Notes: a model not told the origin generated them from the sequence alone. A stretch of DNA of 64,000 nucleotides from CAZIVO01 sp964542765 (GCA_964542765.1 CAZIVO010000004.1:9843-73842); one strand, 5' to 3'; counted from the stretch's first letter, positions 17,034 to 26,825 are shown. Made by a program: numbers and translations.

Positions 17034-19247
17034 ATGAAGATATGCCTCATCTCAACCGAATACCCTCCCTTTGTCGGCGGTGGTATCGGGACTTACGCGG
17101 AAGGAGCAGCCCGCAAGCTCGCCGAAGCTGGTCATCAGGTGGATGTCATCACGAATCATGCATCCCATGGTGCCACCGCCCCGGAACTCGTTGATCCCCG
17201 GTGGCAGTCCGGAAACCTGACGATCCATCGGCTCGATCTCTATGACGATCAATGGAACCCCCCCGACCCTCCGATCTTCCTCGGTGAAAACCCACATGAT
17301 TACACCTTCCAAATCCGACAAACAGCCGGTGACCTGTCTAACTATGCAGCTATTCAGATCGCCGAATTTGCACTGAAACTTCATGCCGAACGTGAGTTCG
17401 ACGTGATCGAGGCGCCCGATACATTCTGCGAGGTCTTCTACATTTCGCGACGCCGCCGTGCGGGTCGATACCGCGACTATCCTCCCATCTGCTTGATGGC
17501 GCACGGTGCATCGCGAGCCTGCTGGACCTTTGCAAAAGACACATCGAACCTCGGCCAGTTCTGGCTACGAAGCCGTGCGAGGCGTGAAGAGGACGTGCTG
17601 CGCAACGCCGATGCGATGCAATGCCCATCACAACTACTCATCGACTACTACGAATCTCTGCCCAACATGCGTTTGCCGAAACTCCGGGCAATCGTTCCCT
17701 ACTACTTCGATCCACCAACCGAACTCGCCGAACTTCCACCAGAACTCAAGAACGAGCGCTACGTCCTTCTTGTAGGACGTGTGGAGCCGCGCAAAGGCAC
17801 CGATATCGCACTTCGAGCCTTCGCGCGACTGGCCTCGGAATTCCCTGATCTGCGACTCGCGCTGGTCGGCGTCTGCGCCCGGTGGGTCGGACAAGAGACT
17901 TTCGACGACTTGCTCGCACGTGAATTGCCTCGCGACCAGCATGATCGCGTACTACGGATAGGGCGACTGTCACGCGCCGAGGTTCTTGCCGCCCAAAAAA
18001 GTGCAGCGGTTGTCATTCACCCGGCGCGCTGGGAAACCTTCCCCAACTCGATCCTCGAAGCCATGGCCATGGGCGCTCCTTGCGTGGTCTCGGACGTTGG
18101 TGGACAGGTGGATATGATCGAACACGAACGCAGTGGACTGATCGTCACGGCAGATGACGATACGGAGTTCGCCAACGCTCTCCGGCGCATCCTGACTGAT
18201 AAGGAACTCACGGAACGGTTCCGTGTTGCCGCCCCGGTTCGTGTCCGCGAACTCACTGATGAGCAAAGCATCCACACAGAAAAAATCAGCCTGTTCGAGT
18301 CAATGATTGCGCAGGACAAAGAAGATGCAGCAGCGATGGATGCCTGCCCCCTGCCTGGAACCGGCATGGTCGTGGTCGATGCCGCCTGCGCGCCCGAAGA
18401 TGCCGTGCGATCAACTCTGGATGGGCTAGCAGTCGAACTGCGGGAGATTCCTGGCTGGGAATGCGGCGTCATCGACATCGACCGTGAGCCGCGTGTCCCC
18501 CTGCCCGACGGATGGAGTTACCACCGACTCGCCGGCGCTGCCCCGTGGATAGACCTCGATCCACAATCCCTGGTTGTCTACATCCGTGCCGGAGTAAGGC
18601 TTGACCCTGGTGGTGTGCGAGCCCTCGCATTGACGCTGGCCAATACCCCTGAAGCTGCGGGCAGCTTTTCCTGGCTCCGGGCAGCCTCTGCGCCCACCTG
18701 GCCCTACCGCCATGACCTGTCACTCATGGATTTCATGATCGCGGGCCCAGCACTACTGCTAGCCTTCGCACTGCGCGTCAAAGATCTGAGTGACTGCGAC
18801 GATTTCGCGGGCCTTGCCGATGCTGAAGGCCGCCTCTGTGCTCTACCAGCACTCGCTCTCGCTCGCCACGACGGGCTACTTCTTCATACAGGAGATACCA
18901 TCGGCGAATGGCCGGATGCCATACCGAGCATATCGATCGAAGCGCGGGCCCGAATGATAGGCGCGCTCGAACTCCACGGCCTCGCACCCACCGGCGTGAG
19001 TCTGTTCGGCCAGCTAGATATCGATGACCCAGCGTCACTGCCCACGATCCCGCTCAGCGATCTTGGGTCCGAAGGAGTTTCTGAACCCCGGCCCCAGCAT
19101 TCACCATCCACTCGGAAAAAACGCCACCCGATCCCCGCCGGCACGCCGGTGATCACCAGAATCGTCAAGAAACTTCGTCTGGGCGACCTCGCACGCCGCG
19201 CTCTCCCCAAACCCATCGTGCGCTTTTTAGCGCGGTTCGTGCCCTGA
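17034..19247 (+). CDS. GT4-type glycosyltransferase with extra C-terminal domain
   Basis: 737 aa, no signal peptide. The N-terminus MKICLISTEYPPFVGGG is the GT-B acceptor-domain start with its glycine loop. The donor domain begins VLLVGRVEPRKGTDIALRAF (about 243). It includes the E-x7-E motif in WETFPNSILEAMAMG and GG-x-DMIEHERSGLIV. The remaining roughly 300 residues are not GT4. Stretches resemble a degenerate GT2-like fold, but I see no DxD motif. A basic C-terminus (KKRHP...FLARFVP) could sit at the membrane. It is followed after 28 bp by a paralogue, so they are probably co-expressed. Sugar and acceptor unknown. Confidence 0.85.
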   Translation: MKICLISTEYPPFVGGGIGTYAEGAARKLAEAGHQVDVITNHASHGATAPELVDPRWQSGNLTIHRLDLYDDQWNPPDPPIFLGENPHDYTFQIRQTAGDLSNYAAIQIAEFALKLHAEREFDVIEAPDTFCEVFYISRRRRAGRYRDYPPICLMAHGASRACWTFAKDTSNLGQFWLRSRARREEDVLRNADAMQCPSQLLIDYYESLPNMRLPKLRAIVPYYFDPPTELAELPPELKNERYVLLVGRVEPRKGTDIALRAFARLASEFPDLRLALVGVCARWVGQETFDDLLARELPRDQHDRVLRIGRLSRAEVLAAQKSAAVVIHPARWETFPNSILEAMAMGAPCVVSDVGGQVDMIEHERSGLIVTADDDTEFANALRRILTDKELTERFRVAAPVRVRELTDEQSIHTEKISLFESMIAQDKEDAAAMDACPLPGTGMVVVDAACAPEDAVRSTLDGLAVELREIPGWECGVIDIDREPRVPLPDGWSYHRLAGAAPWIDLDPQSLVVYIRAGVRLDPGGVRALALTLANTPEAAGSFSWLRAASAPTWPYRHDLSLMDFMIAGPALLLAFALRVKDLSDCDDFAGLADAEGRLCALPALALARHDGLLLHTGDTIGEWPDAIPSISIEARARMIGALELHGLAPTGVSLFGQLDIDDPASLPTIPLSDLGSEGVSEPRPQHSPSTRKKRHPIPAGTPVITRIVKKLRLGDLARRALPKPIVRFLARFVP

Positions 19248-19275
19248 TGACCCGAGTAGCCCTCCTCGCAATGCC

Positions 19276-21264
19276 ATGAAGATCTGCTTGATCAGTTACG
19301 AGTATCCTCCCTACCCAGGAGGCGGCGTTGCCACCTACGCAGGTGCTGCCGCAGCCGCACTCGCCGAGGCCGGCCACCAGGTCCATGTCATCACCAATCG
19401 CGAAACCTTCGGGCGCACCGAACCGAAGTGGCGAGAACCCATCCGCACCGAAGGCAATCTGGTCACCCACCGCCTCGATCTATTCGACAAGGATTACAAC
19501 GTCCCCGACGGGACATCCTTCTTCGACCAGAAACTTTGCAAGTGGGAAAACGTTCAAGTGCAGCATCGAGCGGAATGGGCACAGCACGCATCGACACTCG
19601 CGGCACTGCAAATCGCTGACTACGTCGAAAATCTTCACTTCGAGATCAACTTCGATGTGATCGAAGCAGCCGACATGTTCGCCGAGTCCTTTTTCATACT
19701 TCGCCGCCGCGTAGCCAGCGGGTTCAGACGCTACCCCCCCGTCTCGATCATCGCTCACACCAGTTCCAGAGAAACCATGAACGTCGCCTGCGATACGGCG
19801 CTACTGGGCGATGGCATGGTCCGCGAATTGATCTTTCGGGAAGACTGGTGCATGCAGAACGCTGATGGCCTGCAGCCCTGCTCGACATCCTTGCTACGCC
19901 GCTACGAAAAATGGTTCGGCGATGCCCTCCCCACCAATCGGCGCTCGATTCCGAACTTCATCCACCTGCAGCCCGGCGATGCCCCATTGCCCGAATCACT
20001 ACAGAAAGCAGGCCGCTATCTCCTGACTGTCGGGCGAATCGAACTGCGCAAGGGAACCGACATCGCAGTACGCGCATTCGCCGAGTTGATGGAAGAATAT
20101 CCAGATCTTCACATCGCCTTCCTGGGAGACGAAAACTGGCGCGTTGGCGAATCCTTCGACGAATTCTTGTGCGACTGCCTCCCCGCCAAACATCGCGACC
20201 GGGTCATCCATCTCGGACAACTGGAACGTGATGTGGTCTTCACCGCTTGCCGTGATGCGGTCGCCTTCCTTCATCCTGCTCGCTGGGATAACTGGCCCTG
20301 CGTGGTTCTCGAAGCCATGTCGGTCGGCGCCACCTGCATTGTCTCTGACCATGGTGGGCACGCCGAGATGATCGAAGATGGCACCAGCGGACTCGTTTTT
20401 CCCACCGAAGACCACACTGCCTTGGCAGGATGCATCCGGCGAGTCCTCGATGAAGACGGTCTCGCGGAAGGATTGAGAACCGGCGCAACCGAGCGCATCC
20501 GTGTGATCACCGACTTCGATCTGATCTGCGCCGAGAAAATTCGCTGGTTCGAGACCTTGATCCAAAACAGCCCGAAACCCGATTTACTGGCGACCGGGAT
20601 GGTCGTTCTTGACACTGGCGATGCCGACGAAACCACGGCGCAAACATCGATCAAGGCCTTCGATCAAACCCTCCCGGATGCCGATCGCTGGGATCGCATC
20701 GCTCTCGGTAATGATCGAACTTGCACATTCGACTTGCCCCGAGGATGGCGCTACGTGAGCGCCATGAACGCAACGCCCTGGCAAGATATGCCTGATGATG
20801 GTGTCGTGATCTATGCGCTGGCCGGAGCGATCCCCGAACAGAGCGGCATCAACGGTCTGCTCGGAGTGTTGCAAAACGCTCAGCCACCTGTCGGTTCCTT
20901 CTTGTGGTTGAGCCCGCAAAGCAGCTCTGTCTTCCCTTATCGCAGTGACACAGGAGCTACAGGCCTGCTGCTCGGCCAAAGCGCCCTACCACCACTATTC
21001 GCCGTCCGCGCACAAGAACTTCACAGCGCCAGCCACTTTTCCGGCCTCCATACTCCAACCTCCCGCCTCTGCGTCATGCTGACCGCCGCCGCATCACGTG
21101 AGGGCTTCGTATTCCGCCATACCGGTGACGTCGGAGGTGATTTTGCCGGACCACTCCCACAAGCCGAAATTAGTGACCAGCAACTAGCTCTTGGCTACCT
21201 CGGCGCCGCCGGACTCATGACCGACACAGCTCTCTGGCTAGGTACCACTCCCTGGTGGGGCTGA
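19276..21264 (+). CDS. GT4-type glycosyltransferase, paralogue of the preceding gene
   Basis: 662 aa. The N-terminus MKICLISYEYPPYPGGG and the donor domain (LLTVGRIELRKGTDIAVRAF; RWDNWPCVVLEAMSVGA; GGHAEMIEDGTSGLVF) parallel the upstream gene. The first Glu of E-x7-E is Asp here (D-N-W-P-C-V-V-L-E). The C-terminal 250 residues share motifs with the neighbour's extra domain, such as GMVVLDTGDADE, PRGWRY, PW-x-DM and GSFLWL. The pair therefore arose by tandem duplication including the extra domain. Likely involved in extracellular polysaccharide or protein glycosylation. Confidence 0.85.
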   Translation: MKICLISYEYPPYPGGGVATYAGAAAAALAEAGHQVHVITNRETFGRTEPKWREPIRTEGNLVTHRLDLFDKDYNVPDGTSFFDQKLCKWENVQVQHRAEWAQHASTLAALQIADYVENLHFEINFDVIEAADMFAESFFILRRRVASGFRRYPPVSIIAHTSSRETMNVACDTALLGDGMVRELIFREDWCMQNADGLQPCSTSLLRRYEKWFGDALPTNRRSIPNFIHLQPGDAPLPESLQKAGRYLLTVGRIELRKGTDIAVRAFAELMEEYPDLHIAFLGDENWRVGESFDEFLCDCLPAKHRDRVIHLGQLERDVVFTACRDAVAFLHPARWDNWPCVVLEAMSVGATCIVSDHGGHAEMIEDGTSGLVFPTEDHTALAGCIRRVLDEDGLAEGLRTGATERIRVITDFDLICAEKIRWFETLIQNSPKPDLLATGMVVLDTGDADETTAQTSIKAFDQTLPDADRWDRIALGNDRTCTFDLPRGWRYVSAMNATPWQDMPDDGVVIYALAGAIPEQSGINGLLGVLQNAQPPVGSFLWLSPQSSSVFPYRSDTGATGLLLGQSALPPLFAVRAQELHSASHFSGLHTPTSRLCVMLTAAASREGFVFRHTGDVGGDFAGPLPQAEISDQQLALGYLGAAGLMTDTALWLGTTPWWG

Positions 21265-21394
21265 GCCAAAACAGTCCGTGCACGCCATAGCGCACTAACC
21301 TGGCCATGGCTTGAGGCCACAGAAGGTCCGCCACCCCCCTCCGAGCAAGCCAAGAAAAACCCGGCGATCGCAGACACCGCAAACACTTTCAGAC

Positions 21395-22684
21395 GTGATC
21401 CGCTTCTTATTGGTATTGGTGCTCGGCCTCCCGCTCACGGCCCAGTGCATCACGTATGCGCCGTTCAAATCGAAAGGGCGTGTGGTCGAGGGCCTGAAGC
21501 CCAACGGTACGATGACAGAGATCTCCGGCATCGTCGTCAGCCGCCATAACGAAGGAGTGATCTGGGCACACGATGACGCCAATAATGGCCCCTACCTGGT
21601 TGCGCTGCGAAGCGATGGCCGTCTCGCTCAGCAGTACAGGATCGCTGGCGTGGTCAACAGGGACTGGGAGGATCTATCGATCGGACCAGGGCCGGTTCCG
21701 GGCCGGAGCTATCTCTACATCGCTGATACCGGGGACAACAACACTAACCGGACCAATGCCGCGATCGTCCGCGTGGCTGAGCCTACCGTGCCAGCACAAC
21801 CAGGCGGAGTGCAAACCTTGCTCGGGGCAGTCGTGTTCAGAATCCGCTACCCGGATACTCCGCACGATTGCGAGGCGATGTTCGTTGATCCTCTCGATGG
21901 CGTTCCCTATTTCGTGACCAAGGAAAGAAGCGCACTCACACGTGTCTACCGGTATCCGCTTCCGCTCGACACGACTACCCGCAAGACGCTGGTGCTGGTC
22001 GGCGAGTTCTCGAATCTCATTGCCCCGCAGACCGCCGCCGACATCTCTCCCGACGGTCGCTGGATCTACACCCGCAACTACCGCACGATCTTCGTCGTGT
22101 CGCGACCATACGGCACCACCATGAGCCAGGCTCTGAGACAGTCCAAATGCCGCTCGATCAGGGCTTCCCAAGGTCAGGGCGAGGCTCTCGCGGTCAGGCC
22201 CGACGGACTGAACTTGACAGCGATCTCCGAGGGCGAAGCACCGGTCGTCTGGCAAAGCAGGGGTACCATGCCGACCGGGGGGCCCAAGGCCCTTCCGAGC
22301 GTTTGGTGTTTTGGCTCCGGACTCGGGAGTTACTGGGGTGTCCCCGGGATCGGAACACCTGCTGTTCCTGTTCTTGGCCGAACCCTGATCGAGATCTGCC
22401 TCTGGGGCGGAAAGCCTTCGACGTCTGGCTTCTTGGTCTTTTCCCGGACATCACTGCCCGACGGTAAGGCCGCCCTCGCAGGCGGATGGGCACATGTCAT
22501 CCCTGATTCGATGTCGCCGGTGACACTCGACGCTAACGGTCGCGGTCGCGTCCCCTTGGCGATACTACCCGTCGATCCCGCGCTGTTTGGCTTGAAGGCC
22601 CACGGTCAGGCGGCGTTCATCGACAACTCAGCTCCGCAGGGAGTGACCTTGACGTCGGGGATCACCTTGCTCCTGGAGAGGTAG
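21395..22684 (+). CDS. Secreted protein, propeller-like with shared C-terminal domain
   Basis: 429 aa from a GTG start at 21395 (VIRFLLVLVLGLPLTAQ), which gives a clean signal peptide; the in-frame ATG at 21311 would add a 28-residue basic leader. The middle part (DDANNGPYLVAL, DWEDLSIGPG, LYIADTGDNN, HDCEAMFVDP, PDGRWIYTRNY) reads like a beta-propeller of the phytase-like/SdiA-regulated or esterase-like kind. That similarity is by eye, and catalytic residues are not certain. The last 120 residues carry the same domain as the C-termini of the proteins ending at 11960 and 13791. Secreted, function unknown. Confidence 0.7.
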   Translation: MIRFLLVLVLGLPLTAQCITYAPFKSKGRVVEGLKPNGTMTEISGIVVSRHNEGVIWAHDDANNGPYLVALRSDGRLAQQYRIAGVVNRDWEDLSIGPGPVPGRSYLYIADTGDNNTNRTNAAIVRVAEPTVPAQPGGVQTLLGAVVFRIRYPDTPHDCEAMFVDPLDGVPYFVTKERSALTRVYRYPLPLDTTTRKTLVLVGEFSNLIAPQTAADISPDGRWIYTRNYRTIFVVSRPYGTTMSQALRQSKCRSIRASQGQGEALAVRPDGLNLTAISEGEAPVVWQSRGTMPTGGPKALPSVWCFGSGLGSYWGVPGIGTPAVPVLGRTLIEICLWGGKPSTSGFLVFSRTSLPDGKAALAGGWAHVIPDSMSPVTLDANGRGRVPLAILPVDPALFGLKAHGQAAFIDNSAPQGVTLTSGITLLLER

Positions 22685-22834
22685 CCGGCGCCACTGACGC
22701 TCGCGCACCTGACTCCCGCAGCAACAGACCGCTACCGATAGGAAATCGGACAAGGCGGAGAACACGGCAACACCAAAAGGCCGGTCTCGGTCAGCACCAC
22801 AAATCCTCGGAGTTGTAGCAAGAACACACAGCTC

Positions 22835-23617
22835 TCATGCATTCCTCCAGGATGGTGATCGCTTCTCCATGTAAGAGCGGATGCCCTCCTCGGCATCTTG
22901 AGTGGTCATCAGATCTTCCAGATAAATACGCTCGACCTCCTCAAGATCGTGCAGGAACGTCCGGTGGAACGAGGCACGCAACGCTCGCGTGGCATGCCGC
23001 AGTCCGGCAGCCGAGTGTGGCATGAGATGTTCCCGCGCCCAATCAAGCGCTACTGCCCCAGGATCGGGAACGAGTTCATCGACCAGTCCGAGTTCGAGCG
23101 CGCACTCCGCAGAGATCATCCGCCCACTGAGACAGAGATCCTCGGCCGCCGCCCGACCCATACGTTCGGCGAGCAACAAAGATCCAACAGGTGCAAACAC
23201 GCCGAGTTTGATCTCCGGTTGACCCAATTTCGCGCCGGGCTCAGCAAATATACGGTGGCAGAAAGACGCAAGCTCAAGGCCTCCGCCAAGGCAGAATCCA
23301 CGCACCGCAGCCAGCAGGGTCACAGGGGTTCCGGCCATGACCCGGAACAACTCGTGGAAGTCCGCCAGCATCGCGCCCACCTTGTCGGGGAGATGCTCCT
23401 CGATGCTCGCTCCATAGGAGAAGTTAGGTCCGCTACCCTCGATACAGATCGCTTTCAGATCTGGTTCTTGTCGCGCCGCGAGAAACACCTCGGTCAAACT
23501 CGCAACCATGGTCCTATCGACCAGGTTGGCCTTGGGCCGATCGAGGCACACACGCCAGATCGCTGAATGTTCGAGTTTCTCGACCTTTACCGGTTCACCG
23601 GTATCCGCAACCTTCAT
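22835..23617 (-). CDS. dch: Cyclohexa-1,5-dienecarbonyl-CoA hydratase-like enoyl-CoA hydratase
   Basis: 260 aa, crotonase family. GSGPNFSYGASIEEHLP (about 60-76) and GFCLGGGLELASFC (about 105-118) form the oxyanion-hole regions. The FSYGASIEEH block is characteristic of dienoyl-CoA hydratases (Dch/BamR) of the anaerobic benzoyl-CoA pathway, which add water to cyclohexa-1,5-diene-1-carbonyl-CoA. The start ATG overlaps the stop of the upstream oah-like gene (ATGA), so they form a two-gene unit. General enoyl-CoA hydratase activity cannot be excluded, but the partner gene supports this call. Confidence 0.75.
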   Translation of the reverse strand: MKVADTGEPVKVEKLEHSAIWRVCLDRPKANLVDRTMVASLTEVFLAARQEPDLKAICIEGSGPNFSYGASIEEHLPDKVGAMLADFHELFRVMAGTPVTLLAAVRGFCLGGGLELASFCHRIFAEPGAKLGQPEIKLGVFAPVGSLLLAERMGRAAAEDLCLSGRMISAECALELGLVDELVPDPGAVALDWAREHLMPHSAAGLRHATRALRASFHRTFLHDLEEVERIYLEDLMTTQDAEEGIRSYMEKRSPSWRNA

Positions 23618-24717
23618 TGAGAAACCTCTCGCCTGGCCGCGGGCAGGATCTCCTCGATCAACTCACCTCCCCAGGTCGCACCCTCGGCAAGACGACGACG
23701 CAGCAGCAGGAAGTCGGGCTCGCGGCAGCCTTTCGAACCCTCATTGAACGCGCGAAAACCAGCACGCCCCTCGTTCATCATGTTGAGCGAAAGCCACGCA
23801 CGATTGCTCTCCTTGTTGCGATTCCAGCGCTCGAGTTTGTGCTTGCGCACGCTCTCGACCGTCTTGGTGAGACAACCCGGCATCGTCATCGCGAGACTGG
23901 TCACCAGTTCGTCCACGGCATGATCCAATTTCGAAAGGTTGACACTTCCAAGGCTGACCATCTGCTTTGCAGCGGCACGGTCATCTCCCTTCTTGAACTC
24001 TCCGTGGACCACATTGCCTTCGTCATCGATCCACCGATCGGTGATCACGAACGGGTTCGGGACAAAATGACCATCGACTTCAAGGGCCGGAACGATCTTC
24101 GTGATCAGCCCTAGCCGCAAGGCCTTGTGAGCGCTCCAGGTTTCACACAAGGCGCAACTAGCCATCGCTCGTTCAATACCAACGAACAGCGGCAGGAGAT
24201 CAGTGCTGCCGCCATCTGGCGCCGATCCGTGCCGCGGACCTGCCTGACCAAACACGGCAAGGTCCTGCGCCACCGTGAAATCGCAGGCCATTCCGATCTC
24301 CTGTCCGCCAGCAATGCGCATGCCGTTCACTCGGCATATCACTGGTTTATCGCAGTGCAGGATCGTCGTTACCATGTCGTTGAACAACCGCAGGTACTGG
24401 CGGTACTCCTCGGGACATCCCGCGTAGTATTCGGCGTACTCCGCGATATTCCCACCCGTACAAAATGCCCGTGTACCCTCTCCGGTAAAGATCACGGCAA
24501 CACTCGCGCGGTCATTCGAAGCCCGCCGAAACCCGTGAATCACACCCTTGACCATCTCGGTCGTGTAGGAATTGAGCTTCTCCGGATTGTTCAGCGTGAT
24601 CCGCGTGGCGTGAATTCCCGAGACGCGCTCGCCCTTTGGATCCTTGACCGGAACATGCTCGATACGCACGCCTTTGAAATCAGTATCAGGGATCAGATCG
24701 TGGTTCTTGAATTCCAT
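23614..24717 (-). CDS. oah: 6-oxocyclohex-1-ene-1-carbonyl-CoA hydrolase (Oah/BamA type)
   Basis: 367 aa from the ATG at 24717; the frame stays open further upstream but the added residues are not family-like. Diagnostic blocks are LNSYTTEMVKGVI, RAFCTGGNIAEYAEYYAG, CDKPVICRVNGMRIAGGQEIG, FGQAGPRHGSAPDGGSTD and NRAWLSLNMMNEGRAGFRAFNEG. These closely follow Thauera/Geobacter Oah/BamA as I remember them. The enzyme hydrates and hydrolytically opens the ring of 6-oxocyclohex-1-enecarbonyl-CoA to a pimeloyl-CoA derivative. The benzoyl-CoA reductase and hydroxyacyl-CoA dehydrogenase partners are not in this window. Confidence 0.88.
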   Translation of the reverse strand: MEFKNHDLIPDTDFKGVRIEHVPVKDPKGERVSGIHATRITLNNPEKLNSYTTEMVKGVIHGFRRASNDRASVAVIFTGEGTRAFCTGGNIAEYAEYYAGCPEEYRQYLRLFNDMVTTILHCDKPVICRVNGMRIAGGQEIGMACDFTVAQDLAVFGQAGPRHGSAPDGGSTDLLPLFVGIERAMASCALCETWSAHKALRLGLITKIVPALEVDGHFVPNPFVITDRWIDDEGNVVHGEFKKGDDRAAAKQMVSLGSVNLSKLDHAVDELVTSLAMTMPGCLTKTVESVRKHKLERWNRNKESNRAWLSLNMMNEGRAGFRAFNEGSKGCREPDFLLLRRRLAEGATWGGELIEEILPAARREVSQ

Positions 24718-25172
24718 GTTCTTCAGTGATTTCAGTGCTCGGGAACGAGAGTCACACACGATGCGCCCCGTGCGCCTGCATCTCGGCAAATGTTTCGTTG
24801 ATCCCGGATAGCGGCCGCTTTCTTCAGGCGACGAACCCGCGTCATAAATCCAGGTCTCAGGCCAAATCTCATTACTGCCCGAGCGATATCCAACGCGAGT
24901 ATGACTGTATCTCAGGGGTGGCGAGAGTTGAAATCGAATGCGACTGAAACAAGATCTCCGCTTCGCCAAAAGGAAGGGCTCATCATTATTGTGAGGTCAA
25001 CTTGCCAGAGACTCCTATTGTCGTGGCCTGGAAAAGAACCAGTCCAAATCACCCAAAGACCATTCTCGCTCATCACCTCGACATGCTCTTCGCTTATGTT
25101 TCCATCACTTTCGACAGCTCGAACCCACCGGGATGCGACGAGCAACTTATGGTCCAAGCCTGAGCCACGCCG
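24718..25172. other. Divergent intergenic region (455 bp)
   Basis: This lies between the oah-dch unit (minus) and the Deg-like protease (plus) and must hold both promoters. The open frames in it have no protein-like features. I found no clear -35/-10 pair, operator palindrome or RNA structure. Confidence 0.5.
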
Positions 25173-26714
25173 ATGACACACACCCCAAAAGCCATGATCG
25201 CACTCCTGCCCCTGCTCCTGACCTTCTCCCCCGCTCCCGCCGCCCAAGGCGATCCTGACCCAGCGCTCTCCGCTGTCAAGATCTTCAGCACCCATCGTTT
25301 TCCCGACATAAACCGCCCCTGGACCAAATCATCGCCCGAAGAGGGGAGCGGCTCCGGCGTGATCCTCGACGGCGGATACCTCCTGACCAACGCTCACGTT
25401 GTCTCCTATGCGCAGCGCATCGAAGTCCTGCCCAATGGCAGTGGCAAGCGTCATGAGGTCGAGGTGGCGTTCTTTTCCGAACGCGATGACCTCGCTCTCT
25501 TGCGACCTGCCGAGAAAGGCTTCTTCGAAAAATATCCTTCTGTCTCCCTGAACTCCGCACTCCCCAAGCTCGGAAAAGAACTGACCGTCATCGGTTTCCC
25601 GGTGGGAGGCGAAGAAGCATCCACAACCGTCGGAGTCGTATCGAGGATCGAGTTCAAAAGAGGTCCGGCGGCATTCCGAGGCCTGTCCATTCAAGTCGAC
25701 GCACCCATAAATTCGGGCAACAGCGGCGGCCCTGCCTTCATCGGCGGAAAGGTCGTGGGCCTCGCCTACGCGTCCATTGCGAAGGACGCTGACAGCATCG
25801 GCTATGTGATCCCCGCCGAGACCGTGCAAAGATTCCTCGACGACATCGCCGACGGCTCATTTGACGGTACACCCAACCTCCAGGTGACGTGGTCGAAGGC
25901 CGAGAATCCTGCTTTTCGTGCATACCTCGGACTCCCGGAAGAACAGACCGGTGTCATCCTCCACCCTTCGACCATCTGGACGCCTGAAGACTTTCCTATC
26001 CGGAAGAGAGACGTCCTCCTGTCCATCGGCGGCAAGACCGTCGACAACTTCGGGCGCATCAACATCGCCTCGGGGATCAAGGTGGAGTGGACCTACCAGG
26101 TCCAGTTCTCGGCGACGGACGGAGTCCTTCCTCTCCAACTCTGGCGAGATGGGGCGGTGATCTCCGTCAAAGCGCCGGTCATCACCCATCGCCCGCTCAT
26201 GTTGAAACGCCTGAGAGGAACCTACCCATCCTACTACGTCTACGGCCCGGTCACCTTCATCGAGGTCAATGACGTTCTCATGAACAGCGTGCCGGGGGGC
26301 CTGTGGTTCTCCGCGGCAATGCAAGGTTCGACGCTGCTGTCGGAGATCAGACAACCGCAGGCCGACCCGAGTCAACGGATCGTCGTCGCAACCTACAACC
26401 TGCTCTCGCATCAGATCACGAAGGGCTACGACTACCCCATGATCTTCCCCGTTCTGCGGGCAGTGAACGGAAAGAAGACCGAGAATCTCCGCCACCTCGT
26501 CGAGACCCTCGAGAATCAAACCGCCGAATTCACCTTGTTCGAGTTTGATGGGCGCAACCTCCACGACCTGAAGAACCCCACCCGGACCGGACCGCAAGAC
26601 CTGGTCTTCAAACACCGCGAGGTACTCCGGTCTCGCGAAGAGATTCTCGAAGAAGCCGGTATCCGCAGCTACTACTCCAAGGACATGCGCGACCTGATCA
26701 AGAACGACGATTGA
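25173..26714 (+). CDS. Secreted Deg-type trypsin-like serine protease with PDZ and long C-terminal region
   Basis: 513 aa, signal peptide about 1-24. The S1C protease domain spans about 30-215 with a complete triad: His75 in TNAHVVS, Asp106 in RDDLALL, and Ser184 in SGNSGGP. A PDZ-like region around 235-320 (GVILHPS...PIRKRDVLLSIGGKTVDNFG) follows. The remaining 190 residues suggest a second, degenerate PDZ plus a tail. This layout is closer to plant and marine-bacterial Deg proteases than to E. coli DegP. Likely periplasmic quality control or processing. Confidence 0.85.
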   Translation: MTHTPKAMIALLPLLLTFSPAPAAQGDPDPALSAVKIFSTHRFPDINRPWTKSSPEEGSGSGVILDGGYLLTNAHVVSYAQRIEVLPNGSGKRHEVEVAFFSERDDLALLRPAEKGFFEKYPSVSLNSALPKLGKELTVIGFPVGGEEASTTVGVVSRIEFKRGPAAFRGLSIQVDAPINSGNSGGPAFIGGKVVGLAYASIAKDADSIGYVIPAETVQRFLDDIADGSFDGTPNLQVTWSKAENPAFRAYLGLPEEQTGVILHPSTIWTPEDFPIRKRDVLLSIGGKTVDNFGRINIASGIKVEWTYQVQFSATDGVLPLQLWRDGAVISVKAPVITHRPLMLKRLRGTYPSYYVYGPVTFIEVNDVLMNSVPGGLWFSAAMQGSTLLSEIRQPQADPSQRIVVATYNLLSHQITKGYDYPMIFPVLRAVNGKKTENLRHLVETLENQTAEFTLFEFDGRNLHDLKNPTRTGPQDLVFKHREVLRSREEILEEAGIRSYYSKDMRDLIKNDD

Positions 26715-26825
26715 GCCTCTGGCTCGGTGCCCAGCTTCGACGAAGTTGCCACTCGGATCGTCGACAGCTTCGCATCGAAACCCGGCCACCCCTGTCAAGA
26801 TGCCGCAAATCAACCCGTACACGAC

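Noticed and set aside
25857..26822. Minus-strand open frame of 321 codons
   Set aside because: Antisense to the Deg-like protease with no protein-like features of its own.
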